Virus record (IMG/VR): IMGVR_UViG_3300037961_000423
Location: 1-42,994 of that record
DNA: 42,994 bases
Origin: a virus
Strand: one strand, 5' to 3'
Shown: one piece after another, positions 22,022 to 30,759 of the stretch
How the letters are laid out: every line of letters begins with the position of its first letter
Position numbering within the stretch: the first letter of the stretch is position 1
The notes under the pieces: generated by a model
What the model saw: the letters and a program-made list of their open reading frames with translations, nothing else
Told to the model about the DNA's origin: nothing
Databases searched by the model: none
Program-made: the position numbers and the translations under genes

Positions 22022-22224
22022 AAGAGTTTGCCCTTGTCATAAGTATGTGGGGGCATACAGGTGTAGAGTGGGAGTTTATAGACAACCAAGCTATATTGAC
22101 AGAGACACTATCTCAAGAGTATTGTCAATTCTTATCACACGAGGAGATGAGACATCACGAGAATCAGGATAAGTATTATAAGATACTTATTAAATGTTAT
22201 CCAACAGAGAAAGGAGATTTTTAA
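22018..22224 (+). CDS. Small protein with GTG start (68 aa)
   Basis: The GTG at 22018-22020 follows TTGGAG and overlaps the previous stop, which fixes the start. The protein reads KEFALVISMWGHTGVEWEFI after Met and has several His and Glu residues (HEEMRHHENQDK). No family recognised. Confidence 0.6.
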   Translation: MKEFALVISMWGHTGVEWEFIDNQAILTETLSQEYCQFLSHEEMRHHENQDKYYKILIKCYPTEKGDF

Positions 22225-22225
22225 A

Positions 22226-22489
22226 ATGGCAAAGAATAAAGTAACCATAGAGGAACTACAGGAAGCACGTTTAAACTATCGTACAAAAATGCTAAAAATT
22301 CACAACACTATTAAAGACATCGTATCAACAGCAGAAGATGCAAAAGACATCTGGCTGTCAGATATTCGTAAGCTAGAAAATATTGTTCATACACTACATA
22401 ATGAGTATGACTTTGAGCCTAGAGTTTGCCCAGATACAGGACGTAAGCTTTATTATGGTGATTGGGTATTAGCAGAGGAAAATAAATAA
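22226..22489 (+). CDS. Helical early protein (87 aa)
   Basis: Starts MAKNKVTIEELQEARLNYRT after AAAGGAG. A helical region (residues 5-60) is followed by CPDTGRKLYYGDWVLAEENK. It looks like a small DNA-binding or scaffold-type protein, but no match is known. It is separated from the next gene by 111 bp that hold only a possible micropeptide. Confidence 0.65.
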   Translation: MAKNKVTIEELQEARLNYRTKMLKIHNTIKDIVSTAEDAKDIWLSDIRKLENIVHTLHNEYDFEPRVCPDTGRKLYYGDWVLAEENK

Positions 22490-22552
22490 ATGGATATTCT
22501 TTTAGGATTGGGAATATTTATTGTTATGCTGGCTATTGACATTTTTATATGA
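22490..22552 (+). CDS. Possible membrane micropeptide (20 aa)
   Basis: Reads MDILLGLGIFIVMLAIDIFI, entirely hydrophobic, directly after the previous stop, with AGAGGA upstream. It could be a real single-helix peptide or chance. After it there is a short gap before the DUF932 gene. Confidence 0.35.
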   Translation: MDILLGLGIFIVMLAIDIFI

Positions 22553-22600
22553 GTCACCATATCTATACTAGAAACTATCAGTTAAACGAAAGGAGTAATT

Positions 22601-23452
22601 ATGCCACTAGACATTATAAACGATAACGGGATTGCACCTATCCCAGAAAACCTAGACTTCAATGTAAGCTTTGAACCAACAAAGGTTTCAGATAAGAAGT
22701 ATGTAATTAACAATGAGACAGGTGAATACCTTGGTGTAGTTGGCAATACATTCAACTGTGCATCACATACAAAATTCTTCCAAGGTGTACAGGAAACTAT
22801 TGTAGAAAATCTGTTACCTGCAGAAGTACAGGATGCCAAAGTGTATTGGAAAGATGCCCGTAACAATGCGTGGGCTTTGATGGACATCACTCTGCCAAAT
22901 GTAAAGACAGAGATTGTTACAGACAAGCATAGCACTACCGTGTCCCAGCGTATCATTGCTTTACATGGCATTGATGGTTCATGTTCTAACATGGTGTTCT
23001 TCGGTGCTATTGATTTCTTTTGCACTAATGGAATGATTAGAGGTGAGCATGAAAAGATAAGGCGTAAGAATACATCCAACTTCAGTATGGATAGGTTTAT
23101 TCAAGACCTTAGACGTTCACAGCAAGACTTCTATAAGCAGTCTGATACCCTCAAGACATGGGCTAGAAAGAACATATCACCTGTTATTGTACAAGAAACA
23201 TTAGAGAAAATGTTTGCAGAACGTAAGGCAGAAAAGATGTTTAGCTTATACAATCAAGAAGCAGATGTCAGAGGCCACAATGTATTTGCATTGTATAGTG
23301 CATTTACCAACTATGCCACATACGCAGATGAACGTAATGGTTTTAATTTGCGTAACACAGCTAATGACACAGAGGCTGTATCCATGTTCAACAGAGAACA
23401 TGAAGTAGCCAAGTGGATTCAACAGCCAGAGTTCAAAGCTCTTGCAGCTTAG
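22601..23452 (+). CDS. DUF932-family phage/plasmid protein (283 aa)
   Basis: The segments NNETGEYLGVVGNTFNCASH, KVYWKDARNNAWALMDITLP and SNMVFFGAIDFFCTNGMIRG correspond to the DUF932 (phage/plasmid-like, TIGR03299-type) family. The protein is usually found in phage and plasmid early regions and has no proven activity; a role in replication or recombination is often supposed. Ribosome binding site AAAGGAG. It is followed by a strong terminator and is the last gene before the integrase. Confidence 0.75.
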   Translation: MPLDIINDNGIAPIPENLDFNVSFEPTKVSDKKYVINNETGEYLGVVGNTFNCASHTKFFQGVQETIVENLLPAEVQDAKVYWKDARNNAWALMDITLPNVKTEIVTDKHSTTVSQRIIALHGIDGSCSNMVFFGAIDFFCTNGMIRGEHEKIRRKNTSNFSMDRFIQDLRRSQQDFYKQSDTLKTWARKNISPVIVQETLEKMFAERKAEKMFSLYNQEADVRGHNVFALYSAFTNYATYADERNGFNLRNTANDTEAVSMFNREHEVAKWIQQPEFKALAA

Positions 23453-23462
23453 ATTTATTAAG

Positions 23463-23507
23463 GAGAGCAGGTATCCTTGCTTGCTCTCTTTTTCTTTATT
23501 TTTTTTT
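23463..23507 (+). terminator. Rho-independent terminator after the DUF932 gene
   Basis: A 9-bp stem with one G-U pair (GAGAGCAGG at 23463-23471 with CTTGCTCTC at 23480-23488) and a loop of 8 nt, followed by a long T-rich tract (23489-23507). It separates the small early genes from the integrase-replication genes. Confidence 0.8.
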
Positions 23508-23512
23508 GCCAC

Positions 23513-23530
23513 CTACGGTCATGGGGGGGG
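23513..23530 (+). repeat. CTACGGTCATGGGGGGGG motif, copy 3
   Basis: Identical over 17 bp to copy 2 at 19994-20010. Like copy 2 it follows directly after a terminator and precedes the ribosome binding site of the next gene (the integrase). The repeated context suggests a control site for the downstream gene block, or a recombination site. Confidence 0.65.
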
Positions 23531-23557
23531 CTGCGGCTTTGAGAAAGGAGCGACATA

Positions 23558-24463
23558 ATGCCACACTTTAAAATAAAAGACTTAGTGCAGGAATATTATA
23601 AGTCTAGTGATTACAATGTGTTAAGTGATAAAAGTAAAGTAGACTATAAAAACTTTATAAACGTCATGCTTACCACAAAAGTAGATAACAAAGAGCTTGG
23701 TGAACACTTAGCTAAACGATTTGCCGGGGCTAAAGCCAGACGAGCATACGAGCAATGGCTACTACGGGGTGTTCAGATGGCTAATCATATCTGTGCTGTA
23801 TCTCGTAAACTGTATTCTTTTGGTATGGAGATGGGATACAGTGAGACTAATCCATTCGCAACCTTTAAGAGAAAAACTGTAAAGCCAAGGAAGGTAGTGT
23901 GGGAGCGTGAGCAGATAGTAAAGTTTTTAGATGAGGCGTACTCTGACTTCAACACCAGAAACATTGGACTGATAGTTCAAATGTCTTATGAGTGGTGTCA
24001 GCGTATTGGGGACATGAGGACTCTTACATTTGACTGCCTTGATTTAAATAATCAGGTCTTAAACTTAGAACAGTCAAAGCGTGGGGCTACTGTTCATCTT
24101 CCTATATCAGATGGACTTACAGAAATGTTAAAAGAGCAGCAGAATGATTTTGACTTTCAAAAATATGTTGCGCCATTCCCAAGACCAAAGGCAGGTGAAT
24201 ATATGCCATACGAGCTTGTACAGCTTTCTATGGCTGCACGAGTTATCATGAGACGTATAGGACTACCGGAGAACTTACGGATAGCAGACCTGAGACGTAC
24301 AGGGACTACGGAGATGGTAGAGGCTGGTGTATCTATGGGTCAAATTATGTCTGTTACAGGACACTCAAATCCTAGTAGTGTAAAACCATACATGAAAAAT
24401 ACGTATACAAGTGCAGAAAGTGCATTGACGGCACGTAAAAATCATGTTACAAGCACATTATAA
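23558..24463 (+). CDS. int: Tyrosine recombinase/integrase with unusual active site
   Basis: A 301-residue protein: N-terminal core-binding domain (to about 110) and a catalytic domain with R149 (CQRIGDM), K174, R246 (ADLRRTGTTEM), H269 (TGHSNPSS) and the nucleophile Y278 nine residues later. The first His of the usual HxxR box II is replaced by Ala (A243). Many integrases still work with a different residue here, so activity is possible. It has its own AAAGGAG site and lies behind a terminator. No tRNA-like attachment site was found nearby. Confidence 0.85.
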   Translation: MPHFKIKDLVQEYYKSSDYNVLSDKSKVDYKNFINVMLTTKVDNKELGEHLAKRFAGAKARRAYEQWLLRGVQMANHICAVSRKLYSFGMEMGYSETNPFATFKRKTVKPRKVVWEREQIVKFLDEAYSDFNTRNIGLIVQMSYEWCQRIGDMRTLTFDCLDLNNQVLNLEQSKRGATVHLPISDGLTEMLKEQQNDFDFQKYVAPFPRPKAGEYMPYELVQLSMAARVIMRRIGLPENLRIADLRRTGTTEMVEAGVSMGQIMSVTGHSNPSSVKPYMKNTYTSAESALTARKNHVTSTL

Positions 24464-24480
24464 GTGCCAAAGGAAAGTGT

Positions 24481-25263
24481 ATGTATAATAATATATATAA
24501 ACATATAAGTGATTTAGATATAGCTATGGGAGAGACTAAACGTATGTCTTGCCCTGCTTGTAATGGGTACAAGACTTTTACTGTAACTAATAACATGGGA
24601 CAACTCTTGTGGAATTGTTACAAAAGTTCTTGTAAAATATCAGGTTCTTCTCGTGTTAGATTATCTGTAGAAGATATTGCTTCTTTTAAAAAGGATAAAG
24701 ATGATTACGAGAGAAACTTTGAAATGCCTGACTATATTGTACCTCATAATAACAGAAACTCTGTACTTACGTGGGCAAATAGTTGGGGATTAAATGCTAC
24801 AACACTTGACCTGTATTATGATGTAAAGGAAGACCGTGTAGTTTTTCCTGTTAAAGATAAAGGGGTTATTGTAGATGCTGTGGGTCGCTCTTTAAAAAAG
24901 AGGTTGCCTAAGTGGAAAAAGTATGGTAACTTTCCCTTGCCATACACGTATGGGTCTGGTAGTGTGGCAGTAGTCGTTGAGGACTGTGTAAGTGCAGCAG
25001 TTGTTGGTAGTGATAATACCGTGGGTTTAGCTGTATTAGGTACGTCACTTGCTCCATATCATCAACAGTATCTTACACAGTTCTCGACAGCTATCATAGC
25101 TTTAGACCCAGATGCCTTACCAAAGACATTATCTTTTGCAAAGGAGCTACGAGGATACGTAAATGACGTTAAGGTATTAAAGTTGACAGATGATTTAAAG
25201 TATCGTAATAGAGAAGATATGAAACAATTAGAGGAGCAAATAAATGGAATTATCACTGGTTAG
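24481..25263 (+). CDS. DNA primase (TOPRIM, separate from helicase)
   Basis: A 260-residue primase with an N-terminal zinc finger (C24, C27, C46, C51 in SCPACNGYKT and WNCYKSSCK) and a TOPRIM core: VVVEDCVSAAVVG (E167, D168) and IIALDPDALP (D209, D211). It makes RNA primers for lagging-strand synthesis. In T7 this activity is fused to the helicase; here they are separate genes overlapping by 20 nt, as in HMO-2011-type phages. No obvious truncation. Confidence 0.85.
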   Translation: MYNNIYKHISDLDIAMGETKRMSCPACNGYKTFTVTNNMGQLLWNCYKSSCKISGSSRVRLSVEDIASFKKDKDDYERNFEMPDYIVPHNNRNSVLTWANSWGLNATTLDLYYDVKEDRVVFPVKDKGVIVDAVGRSLKKRLPKWKKYGNFPLPYTYGSGSVAVVVEDCVSAAVVGSDNTVGLAVLGTSLAPYHQQYLTQFSTAIIALDPDALPKTLSFAKELRGYVNDVKVLKLTDDLKYRNREDMKQLEEQINGIITG

Positions 25264-26482
25264 AAGTTTGATGGACAAGTCATTTTATGATGACTACAGG
25301 GGTTCTCGTTGTCCAGACAGACTATTTAGTAAAGATGTACGTAAGATTAAACAAGCTGTTGATACAGCTATGGATAAGTATTCTCGTACTATTACCCCTG
25401 ATGAAGTAGAAGCGTTGTTTATGTCAGATAATACTACGCTTACAACAGCACAGAAAGGTGCATACAGTAATCTGTTTGCAAAGATAAAGAAGGAGAAGCC
25501 TCTTGGAAAAGATATTGCCGGGGATGTATTATCTAAGTTGTTTCAACAAGTGGTTGGTGAGGATATTGCAAATCTTGGGTTTGACTATGTTAATGGTTCT
25601 ATATCCACCCTTAAACCTCTTCGAGACATTCTTGATAATTATAATGATGATTTTATCCCAAATCTTAATGTTGAATGGGATGACATTAGTATTGATTCAC
25701 TGATACAAAGAAATGATTTAGAATCACAATGGACGTTTAATATATCGTCTTTGGTTCGCAAGGTAGAGGGTATCAATGGTGGTCATCTTATAGAAATTGG
25801 TGCTAGACCTAATACAGGTAAAACATCATTTCATGCAAGTTTAATTGCAGGGCCAAATGGTTTTGCTAGACAAGGTGCTAAATGCATCATCTTATGTAAC
25901 GAAGAAGCTAGTCATCGAGTGGGTGCTAGGTATCTTACAGTAGCGACAGGTATGAGTTTACATGAAGTAAAACAAAATCCTGCAAAGGCTAGAGAGTTGT
26001 ATATGCCTGTTCAGGATAAGATAAAGTTATATGACAGTACAGGTCGTGACATGGCATGGGTAGAGTCAGTATGTAAATCATACTCACCTGACATTGTTGT
26101 GTTAGACATGGGTGACAAGTTTGCTCAACAGGGTGGGTTCTCTCGTCCAGACGAAGCTTTAAAAGCTAATGCTATTTATGCTAGACAGATTGCGAAGCAA
26201 TATAATTGTGCTATGCTATATATGTCACAGCTATCTGCTGATGCAGAAGGTCGTATAAATCTTAATCAATCCATGATGGAAGGCTCACGTACAGGTAAAG
26301 CTGCTGAGGCTGACCTCATGATTCTGATTGCTAAAAATCCACAGACTAATAGTAGTAGTGAGTCTGAGGTTCAAGAAGATGATGGATGGAGACATTTATG
26401 TATGGCAAAAAATAAACTAACAGGCTGGCATGGTCGTATACCATGTGAGTTTGATTATAAGAGTGGGAGGTATTCAGCATGA
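25244..26482 (+). CDS. Replicative DNA helicase (DnaB/T7 gp4 type)
   Basis: A 412-residue RecA-fold helicase. Walker A is GARPNTGKT (residues 186-194), Walker B is DIVVLDMGD, and a later Gln/Ser motif (LYMSQLSADAEG) and a Lys/Arg-rich region follow. The first 170 residues resemble the DnaB N-terminal region. It unwinds DNA at the fork and couples with the primase immediately upstream and the polymerase, whose ATG overlaps its stop (ATGA). Confidence 0.88.
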   Translation: MELSLVRSLMDKSFYDDYRGSRCPDRLFSKDVRKIKQAVDTAMDKYSRTITPDEVEALFMSDNTTLTTAQKGAYSNLFAKIKKEKPLGKDIAGDVLSKLFQQVVGEDIANLGFDYVNGSISTLKPLRDILDNYNDDFIPNLNVEWDDISIDSLIQRNDLESQWTFNISSLVRKVEGINGGHLIEIGARPNTGKTSFHASLIAGPNGFARQGAKCIILCNEEASHRVGARYLTVATGMSLHEVKQNPAKARELYMPVQDKIKLYDSTGRDMAWVESVCKSYSPDIVVLDMGDKFAQQGGFSRPDEALKANAIYARQIAKQYNCAMLYMSQLSADAEGRINLNQSMMEGSRTGKAAEADLMILIAKNPQTNSSSESEVQEDDGWRHLCMAKNKLTGWHGRIPCEFDYKSGRYSA

Positions 26483-28521
26483 AGGTAGTATTAGATGTAG
26501 AGAACACAACAACTAATCGTGACGGTAAGATACACTTTGACCCGTTTGAGCCAGAGAACTCATTGACTATGATTGGTGTGCTTACAGATGATGGTGTAGA
26601 AAGACACTTCCCGTTTGACCATGCTGACGTACCCAATCAAGATGATTATCACGAGCGTGTTCAATGGTTCTTGGACAATGCTACTGTACTCATTATGCAT
26701 AACGCAGCACATGATTTACTGTGGCTGTGGGAATCTGGCTTTACATATGATGGCCCGGTCTTTGACACAATGCTTGCTGAGTATGTATTGCAGCGTGGTA
26801 TAAAAGAACCACTATCTCTTGAGGCTTGTGCAGAACGCTATGAGTTAGACACAAAGAAACAAGACACTCTGAAAGAATACTTTGCAAAAGGTTATAGCAC
26901 ACGAGATATCCCGTATAATGAGTTGTGTGACTATCTGTCTGCTGACCTTCATGCTACGCAGCAACTAGCCAATAAGTTAATGTATAGACTTAATACACCT
27001 GATGATGCTGGTTTATTAAACACTGTCACACTTACAAATCAAGTTGCAGTGTGTCTATCTCGTATCTACCAGAGAGGTTTTAAGGTAGACGTAGATGTTT
27101 TAGAAGATGTGCGTAAGGAATTTGAGAAAGAAAAGAAAGAAATAGAAAAGCGTTTGAAGGCTCAAGTTGTAGAGTTAATGGGTGACACGCCTATTAATCT
27201 AAATAGCCCAGAGCAAATGTCTTGGGTTATATACAGCAGAAAGCCAGATAACAAACAAACGTGGGCAAATTCTTTTGTTCCTTATATGAGTAAGGATGAG
27301 TTTAAAAGCACTATAAATGATAACTCAACTATCGTGTATAAAACTAAAGCTGTGCAGTGCTTCTCTTGCTACGGTACAGGTAGACAAAAGAAGATTAAGA
27401 AAGATGGGACACCTTATCTAAAGCAGCCTAAGTGTAAGTCTTGTGATGGGTTAGGTTATCATTTCAAGAATACAGATAAGATTGCTGGTTTAAAGTTCAA
27501 AGCACCTAGTGCTAAGTGGGTGAGTGCTAATGGGTTTAGCGTCAATAAGAATATGCTAAACACTTTGTCTCATGCTGCAAAGAAAAGTAACTTCACAGAG
27601 GCTGTTAATTTTCTTACAGACCTACAGAGACTATCTGCTTTGGATACATATCTATCTTCATTTATCTTTGGTATCTATAAGAATTTGAAGACTGATGGCA
27701 AGCTGCACGTTAAGCTGTTACAACATAGAACAGCTACAGGACGGTTCTCCGGGGCTGACCCTAACATGCAGAATATGCCAAGAGGTGGCACATTTCCTAT
27801 TAAAAAGGTTTTTGTGTCTCGTTGGAATGGTGGCAAGATACTAGAAGCTGACTTTGCACAGCTAGAGTTTCGTGCTGCTGCGTTTTTATCACAAGATGGA
27901 GTTGCAATTGAAGAAGTTTCAACTGGGTTTGATGTTCACTCATATACGAGTAAAATTATATCTGATGCTGGTCAACCTACGAGTCGCCAAGAAGCGAAGG
28001 CTCACACCTTTGCGCCCCTTTACGGGGCAACGGGGTACGGACGCACACCTGCCGAAGCAAAATACTATGAACACTTCACAGAAAAATACAAAGGAATTAG
28101 GCTTTGGCATACCAGATTGGCTAAAGAAGCTGTAGAAAATAACAAGATTACTACGCCATCAGGCAGAGAGTTTTGTTTCCCTGACGTGCAGAGATTATCT
28201 AATGGTTCTGTAACTAACTTTACACTAATTAAGAACTATCCTGTACAGTCTTTTGCTACTGCAGATATAGTCCCTGTAATATTATTAGAAATAGAAAGGA
28301 GAATACGCAATTTTAAGTCATGTATTGTAAACACTGTACACGATTCCATAGTTATTGATGTGCATCCAGATGAAGAACAGGATATTATAAACACAATAGC
28401 TGATATAAATAATGATATGTCTAGCTTGATATTACTTACATTAGGTGTTGACTTTAATGTACCTTTATTGTTAGAGTCTAAAATAGGTAATAACTGGCTT
28501 GACACAAAAGACGTTACGTGA
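26479..28521 (+). CDS. polA: Family A DNA polymerase with DnaJ-type zinc finger insert
   Basis: A 680-residue polymerase. The 3'-5' exonuclease has motifs VLDVENT (D6, E8), MHNAAHD (D79) and YLSADLHAT (D156). Motifs of the polymerase domain: HRTATGRFSG (417-426), motif A EADFAQLEFR (D458), motif B RQEAKAHTFAPLYG (R503, K507, F511, Y515) and motif C NTVHDSIVI (H621, D622). Between the two domains, residues 294-327 carry CFSCYGTG and CKSCDGLGY, two CxxCxGxG-type repeats (C294/C297/C319/C322) of the DnaJ central domain. This fusion was described for HMO-2011. The finger probably mediates DNA or protein contact. Confidence 0.93.
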   Translation: MKVVLDVENTTTNRDGKIHFDPFEPENSLTMIGVLTDDGVERHFPFDHADVPNQDDYHERVQWFLDNATVLIMHNAAHDLLWLWESGFTYDGPVFDTMLAEYVLQRGIKEPLSLEACAERYELDTKKQDTLKEYFAKGYSTRDIPYNELCDYLSADLHATQQLANKLMYRLNTPDDAGLLNTVTLTNQVAVCLSRIYQRGFKVDVDVLEDVRKEFEKEKKEIEKRLKAQVVELMGDTPINLNSPEQMSWVIYSRKPDNKQTWANSFVPYMSKDEFKSTINDNSTIVYKTKAVQCFSCYGTGRQKKIKKDGTPYLKQPKCKSCDGLGYHFKNTDKIAGLKFKAPSAKWVSANGFSVNKNMLNTLSHAAKKSNFTEAVNFLTDLQRLSALDTYLSSFIFGIYKNLKTDGKLHVKLLQHRTATGRFSGADPNMQNMPRGGTFPIKKVFVSRWNGGKILEADFAQLEFRAAAFLSQDGVAIEEVSTGFDVHSYTSKIISDAGQPTSRQEAKAHTFAPLYGATGYGRTPAEAKYYEHFTEKYKGIRLWHTRLAKEAVENNKITTPSGREFCFPDVQRLSNGSVTNFTLIKNYPVQSFATADIVPVILLEIERRIRNFKSCIVNTVHDSIVIDVHPDEEQDIINTIADINNDMSSLILLTLGVDFNVPLLLESKIGNNWLDTKDVT

Positions 28522-28557
28522 TATAACTACGAACTTACTGGAGAAAGGAGTATATAA

Positions 28558-29457
28558 ATGAATAACATCGTATCACTAGACACTGACAACTATGCAGCAA
28601 TGGCTCAAGCTATGGGTATGGCTGTTGATGTCACTAAATCTAAAACAAGTGGGCTTGCCCGTCTTAAAATCCAACATGCACCTACAATGGGTGAGAAGAT
28701 GGTAGACGGTAAGGCTATGAAAGTAGAGGTAATCTCAGGTGGGAAGTATAAGCTAGACGTTCCTGATGGTCCAAACTACTTTGCTGGTAGGGTTACTGTT
28801 CGTCCATTTGTACAGCGTTTTATGTACAAAAGGTTTCACACAGGCTCTGCGCCAGATGGTGTAAAAGGTAAATACCAAAAGACTATCATGGCAGAAAATC
28901 TTAACATAGACTTGAAGGATAACTTTGGTGATTTCAACTGTGGTAAACCTGCAGGATACATCGAAGACTTTAATTCACTTCCTGATTCAACTAAGGATAT
29001 TATCCGTCAGGTAAAACGTGTGCGTGTCATGTTTGGTTTGATTACTATGCATGATGCTACTGATGAGACAGGTGAAAGTGTCTCTGTAAATGACATACCT
29101 TTTATTTGGGAGATTGATAACCGTGATGCCTTTAAGATTGTGGGACAGCCTATTGAAAGATTGGCAAAGCTCAAGAGACTTCCTATTCAGCACTTTATTA
29201 GCATGGGTACTGAAGAAAAGAAGATACCAACAGGTGCTGTATTCTATGTACCTGTCACTGATATGGACGTTGCGAAATCTATTTCCATAGTAGAAAAGGA
29301 CCAAGATATCTTTGCTGACTTCATGGCATGGATTCAAAACTACAATGATTACATTAACTCTGAATGGGAAAGCATGGCTAAAGAGCCAAACTTATCAGAT
29401 GAGGATATGGAAATTGTTGATAACTTCATCGAAATTGAAGATGGAGAGGCTCAGTGA
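28558..29457 (+). CDS. Probable single-stranded DNA-binding protein (299 aa)
   Basis: A strong ribosome binding site (AAAGGAG) precedes the ATG. It has no named motif but shows the usual features of phage SSBs: location between polymerase and recombination nucleases, a central beta-rich body (VEVISGGKYKLDVPDGPNYF, FAGRVTVRPFVQRF), and a very acidic C-terminus (SDEDMEIVDNFIEIEDGEAQ). The acidic tail would contact polymerase or helicase. The stop overlaps the next ATG by 4 nt. Confidence 0.65.
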   Translation: MNNIVSLDTDNYAAMAQAMGMAVDVTKSKTSGLARLKIQHAPTMGEKMVDGKAMKVEVISGGKYKLDVPDGPNYFAGRVTVRPFVQRFMYKRFHTGSAPDGVKGKYQKTIMAENLNIDLKDNFGDFNCGKPAGYIEDFNSLPDSTKDIIRQVKRVRVMFGLITMHDATDETGESVSVNDIPFIWEIDNRDAFKIVGQPIERLAKLKRLPIQHFISMGTEEKKIPTGAVFYVPVTDMDVAKSISIVEKDQDIFADFMAWIQNYNDYINSEWESMAKEPNLSDEDMEIVDNFIEIEDGEAQ

Positions 29458-30308
29458 ACCATCCTGCGGAGATAGCTGTATACAAATATCTCGAAGATGT
29501 CGTAAACGGTAGAGCATCAATGAAGACGGAGACGATAGAATATATTGTCTCCAACATTCGTGAGGCACTAAAAAAGCAGTTTACACCAAGAGATAAAAAG
29601 AAGTTTTCCTTTCGTATGTCTAATGTAGGTAAACCTTCTTGTCAGCTATGGTGGGAGAAGAACAAACCTGAAAAGGCTCTTCCCCACTCCAACACTTTCA
29701 TCATGAATATGATGCTAGGTGATATTGTAGAAGCTGTCTTCAAGGGACTTCTCACAGAGTCTGGTGTTAAATATGAAGATAGTGAAAAGGTTACTTTGGA
29801 CTTGCCTGATAAGTCTGTGTCTGGGACATATGATATTGTCATTGATGATGCAGTCGATGATATTAAATCAGCTTCAGATTGGTCCTACAGAAACAAATTC
29901 GAGTCCTATGATAGTCTTTATCAAAAAGATGGATTTGGGTACGTGGCACAGCTTGCAGGTTATGCCAAAGCATCTGGTAAAAGAGCAGGTGGTTGGTGGG
30001 TAGTTAATAAAGCTAATGGTGAATTTAAGTATGTGCCATCTAATATTGATGTAGATAGTGAGGTAAAAAAGATAGAACAAACTATCTCTGCTGCAAACTC
30101 AAAAGAGCTAGTTAGATGTTTTGAACCTGAACCTGAAACATTTAGGGGAAAGCTTACAGGAAACTATGTATTAAATGATGGCTGCAAGTTTTGTTCTTAC
30201 AGATTTGAGTGTTGGCCTACACTGCAAGAGTTGCCAGCAGTTATGTCTAAAGCAAAAGAACCAAAGCCTACACAGTACGTAGAGGTTAATGTAGCTAATG
30301 CCTCATAA
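29454..30308 (+). CDS. PD-(D/E)XK exonuclease, RecB/Cas4-like with Cys cluster
   Basis: Shows SGTYDIVI (D127), DDIKSAS (D136, K138) and QLAGY (Q166, Y170), the core motifs of RecB-family exonucleases. C63 together with CKFCSYRFECW (C244, C247, C253) is the arrangement of Cas4-type 4Fe-4S nucleases. It probably degrades or processes DNA ends in recombination or host DNA breakdown, like T7 gp6 in function. Overlaps endonuclease I by 11 nt. Confidence 0.8.
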   Translation: MNHPAEIAVYKYLEDVVNGRASMKTETIEYIVSNIREALKKQFTPRDKKKFSFRMSNVGKPSCQLWWEKNKPEKALPHSNTFIMNMMLGDIVEAVFKGLLTESGVKYEDSEKVTLDLPDKSVSGTYDIVIDDAVDDIKSASDWSYRNKFESYDSLYQKDGFGYVAQLAGYAKASGKRAGGWWVVNKANGEFKYVPSNIDVDSEVKKIEQTISAANSKELVRCFEPEPETFRGKLTGNYVLNDGCKFCSYRFECWPTLQELPAVMSKAKEPKPTQYVEVNVANAS

Positions 30309-30759
30309 CTACAAACAATTCCGGGTAGCACGTAAACAGGGGTTTAGAAGTGGGTTAGAAATAAAAGTATCTCACTATCTAAAAAATATGTCTGTAGACT
30401 TTGACTATGAATCTGTAAAGATAGAATGGGAAGATTTAGCCTATAGAACATATACCCCTGACTTTGTGTTGTATAATGGTATTATAATAGAAACAAAAGG
30501 AATGTTTACAGCAGCAGATAGACGTAAACATTTGGCTATAAAGAAGCAGCATCCCAAATTAGATATACGTTTTGTATTTGAAAACAGTAGACGTAAACTT
30601 AGAAAGGGTGCTAAGTCTACGTATGGAGAATGGTGTACAAAGTATGGCTTTAGGTTTTATGATAGAATAGTTCCTGAAGAATGGTTAAAAGAGAAGGGTA
30701 AGAATAAGCATGACAAGTTTATAAAGTATCCAAGAAAGAAGAAAGGAGATAGTAAATGA
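30298..30759 (+). CDS. Endonuclease I, Holliday junction resolvase (T7 gp3 type)
   Basis: A 153-residue protein with all active-site residues at T7-like positions: E21 (FRSGLEIKVSHYLKN), D55 (YTPDFVLYNG), E65 and K67 (IIIETKG). T7 has E20, D55, E65, K67. It resolves branched replication intermediates and cuts host DNA. Basic C-terminus. The next gene starts at an ATGA overlap. Confidence 0.93.
   Translation: MPHNYKQFRVARKQGFRSGLEIKVSHYLKNMSVDFDYESVKIEWEDLAYRTYTPDFVLYNGIIIETKGMFTAADRRKHLAIKKQHPKLDIRFVFENSRRKLRKGAKSTYGEWCTKYGFRFYDRIVPEEWLKEKGKNKHDKFIKYPRKKKGDSK

Noticed and set aside
22582-23079. 165-aa leftward open frame inside the DUF932 gene
   Set aside because: It is antisense to a well-supported gene, with no ribosome binding site or known domain.
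28236-28505. Leftward open frame antisense to polA
   Set aside because: It is a shadow of conserved polymerase motif C and has no start signal.
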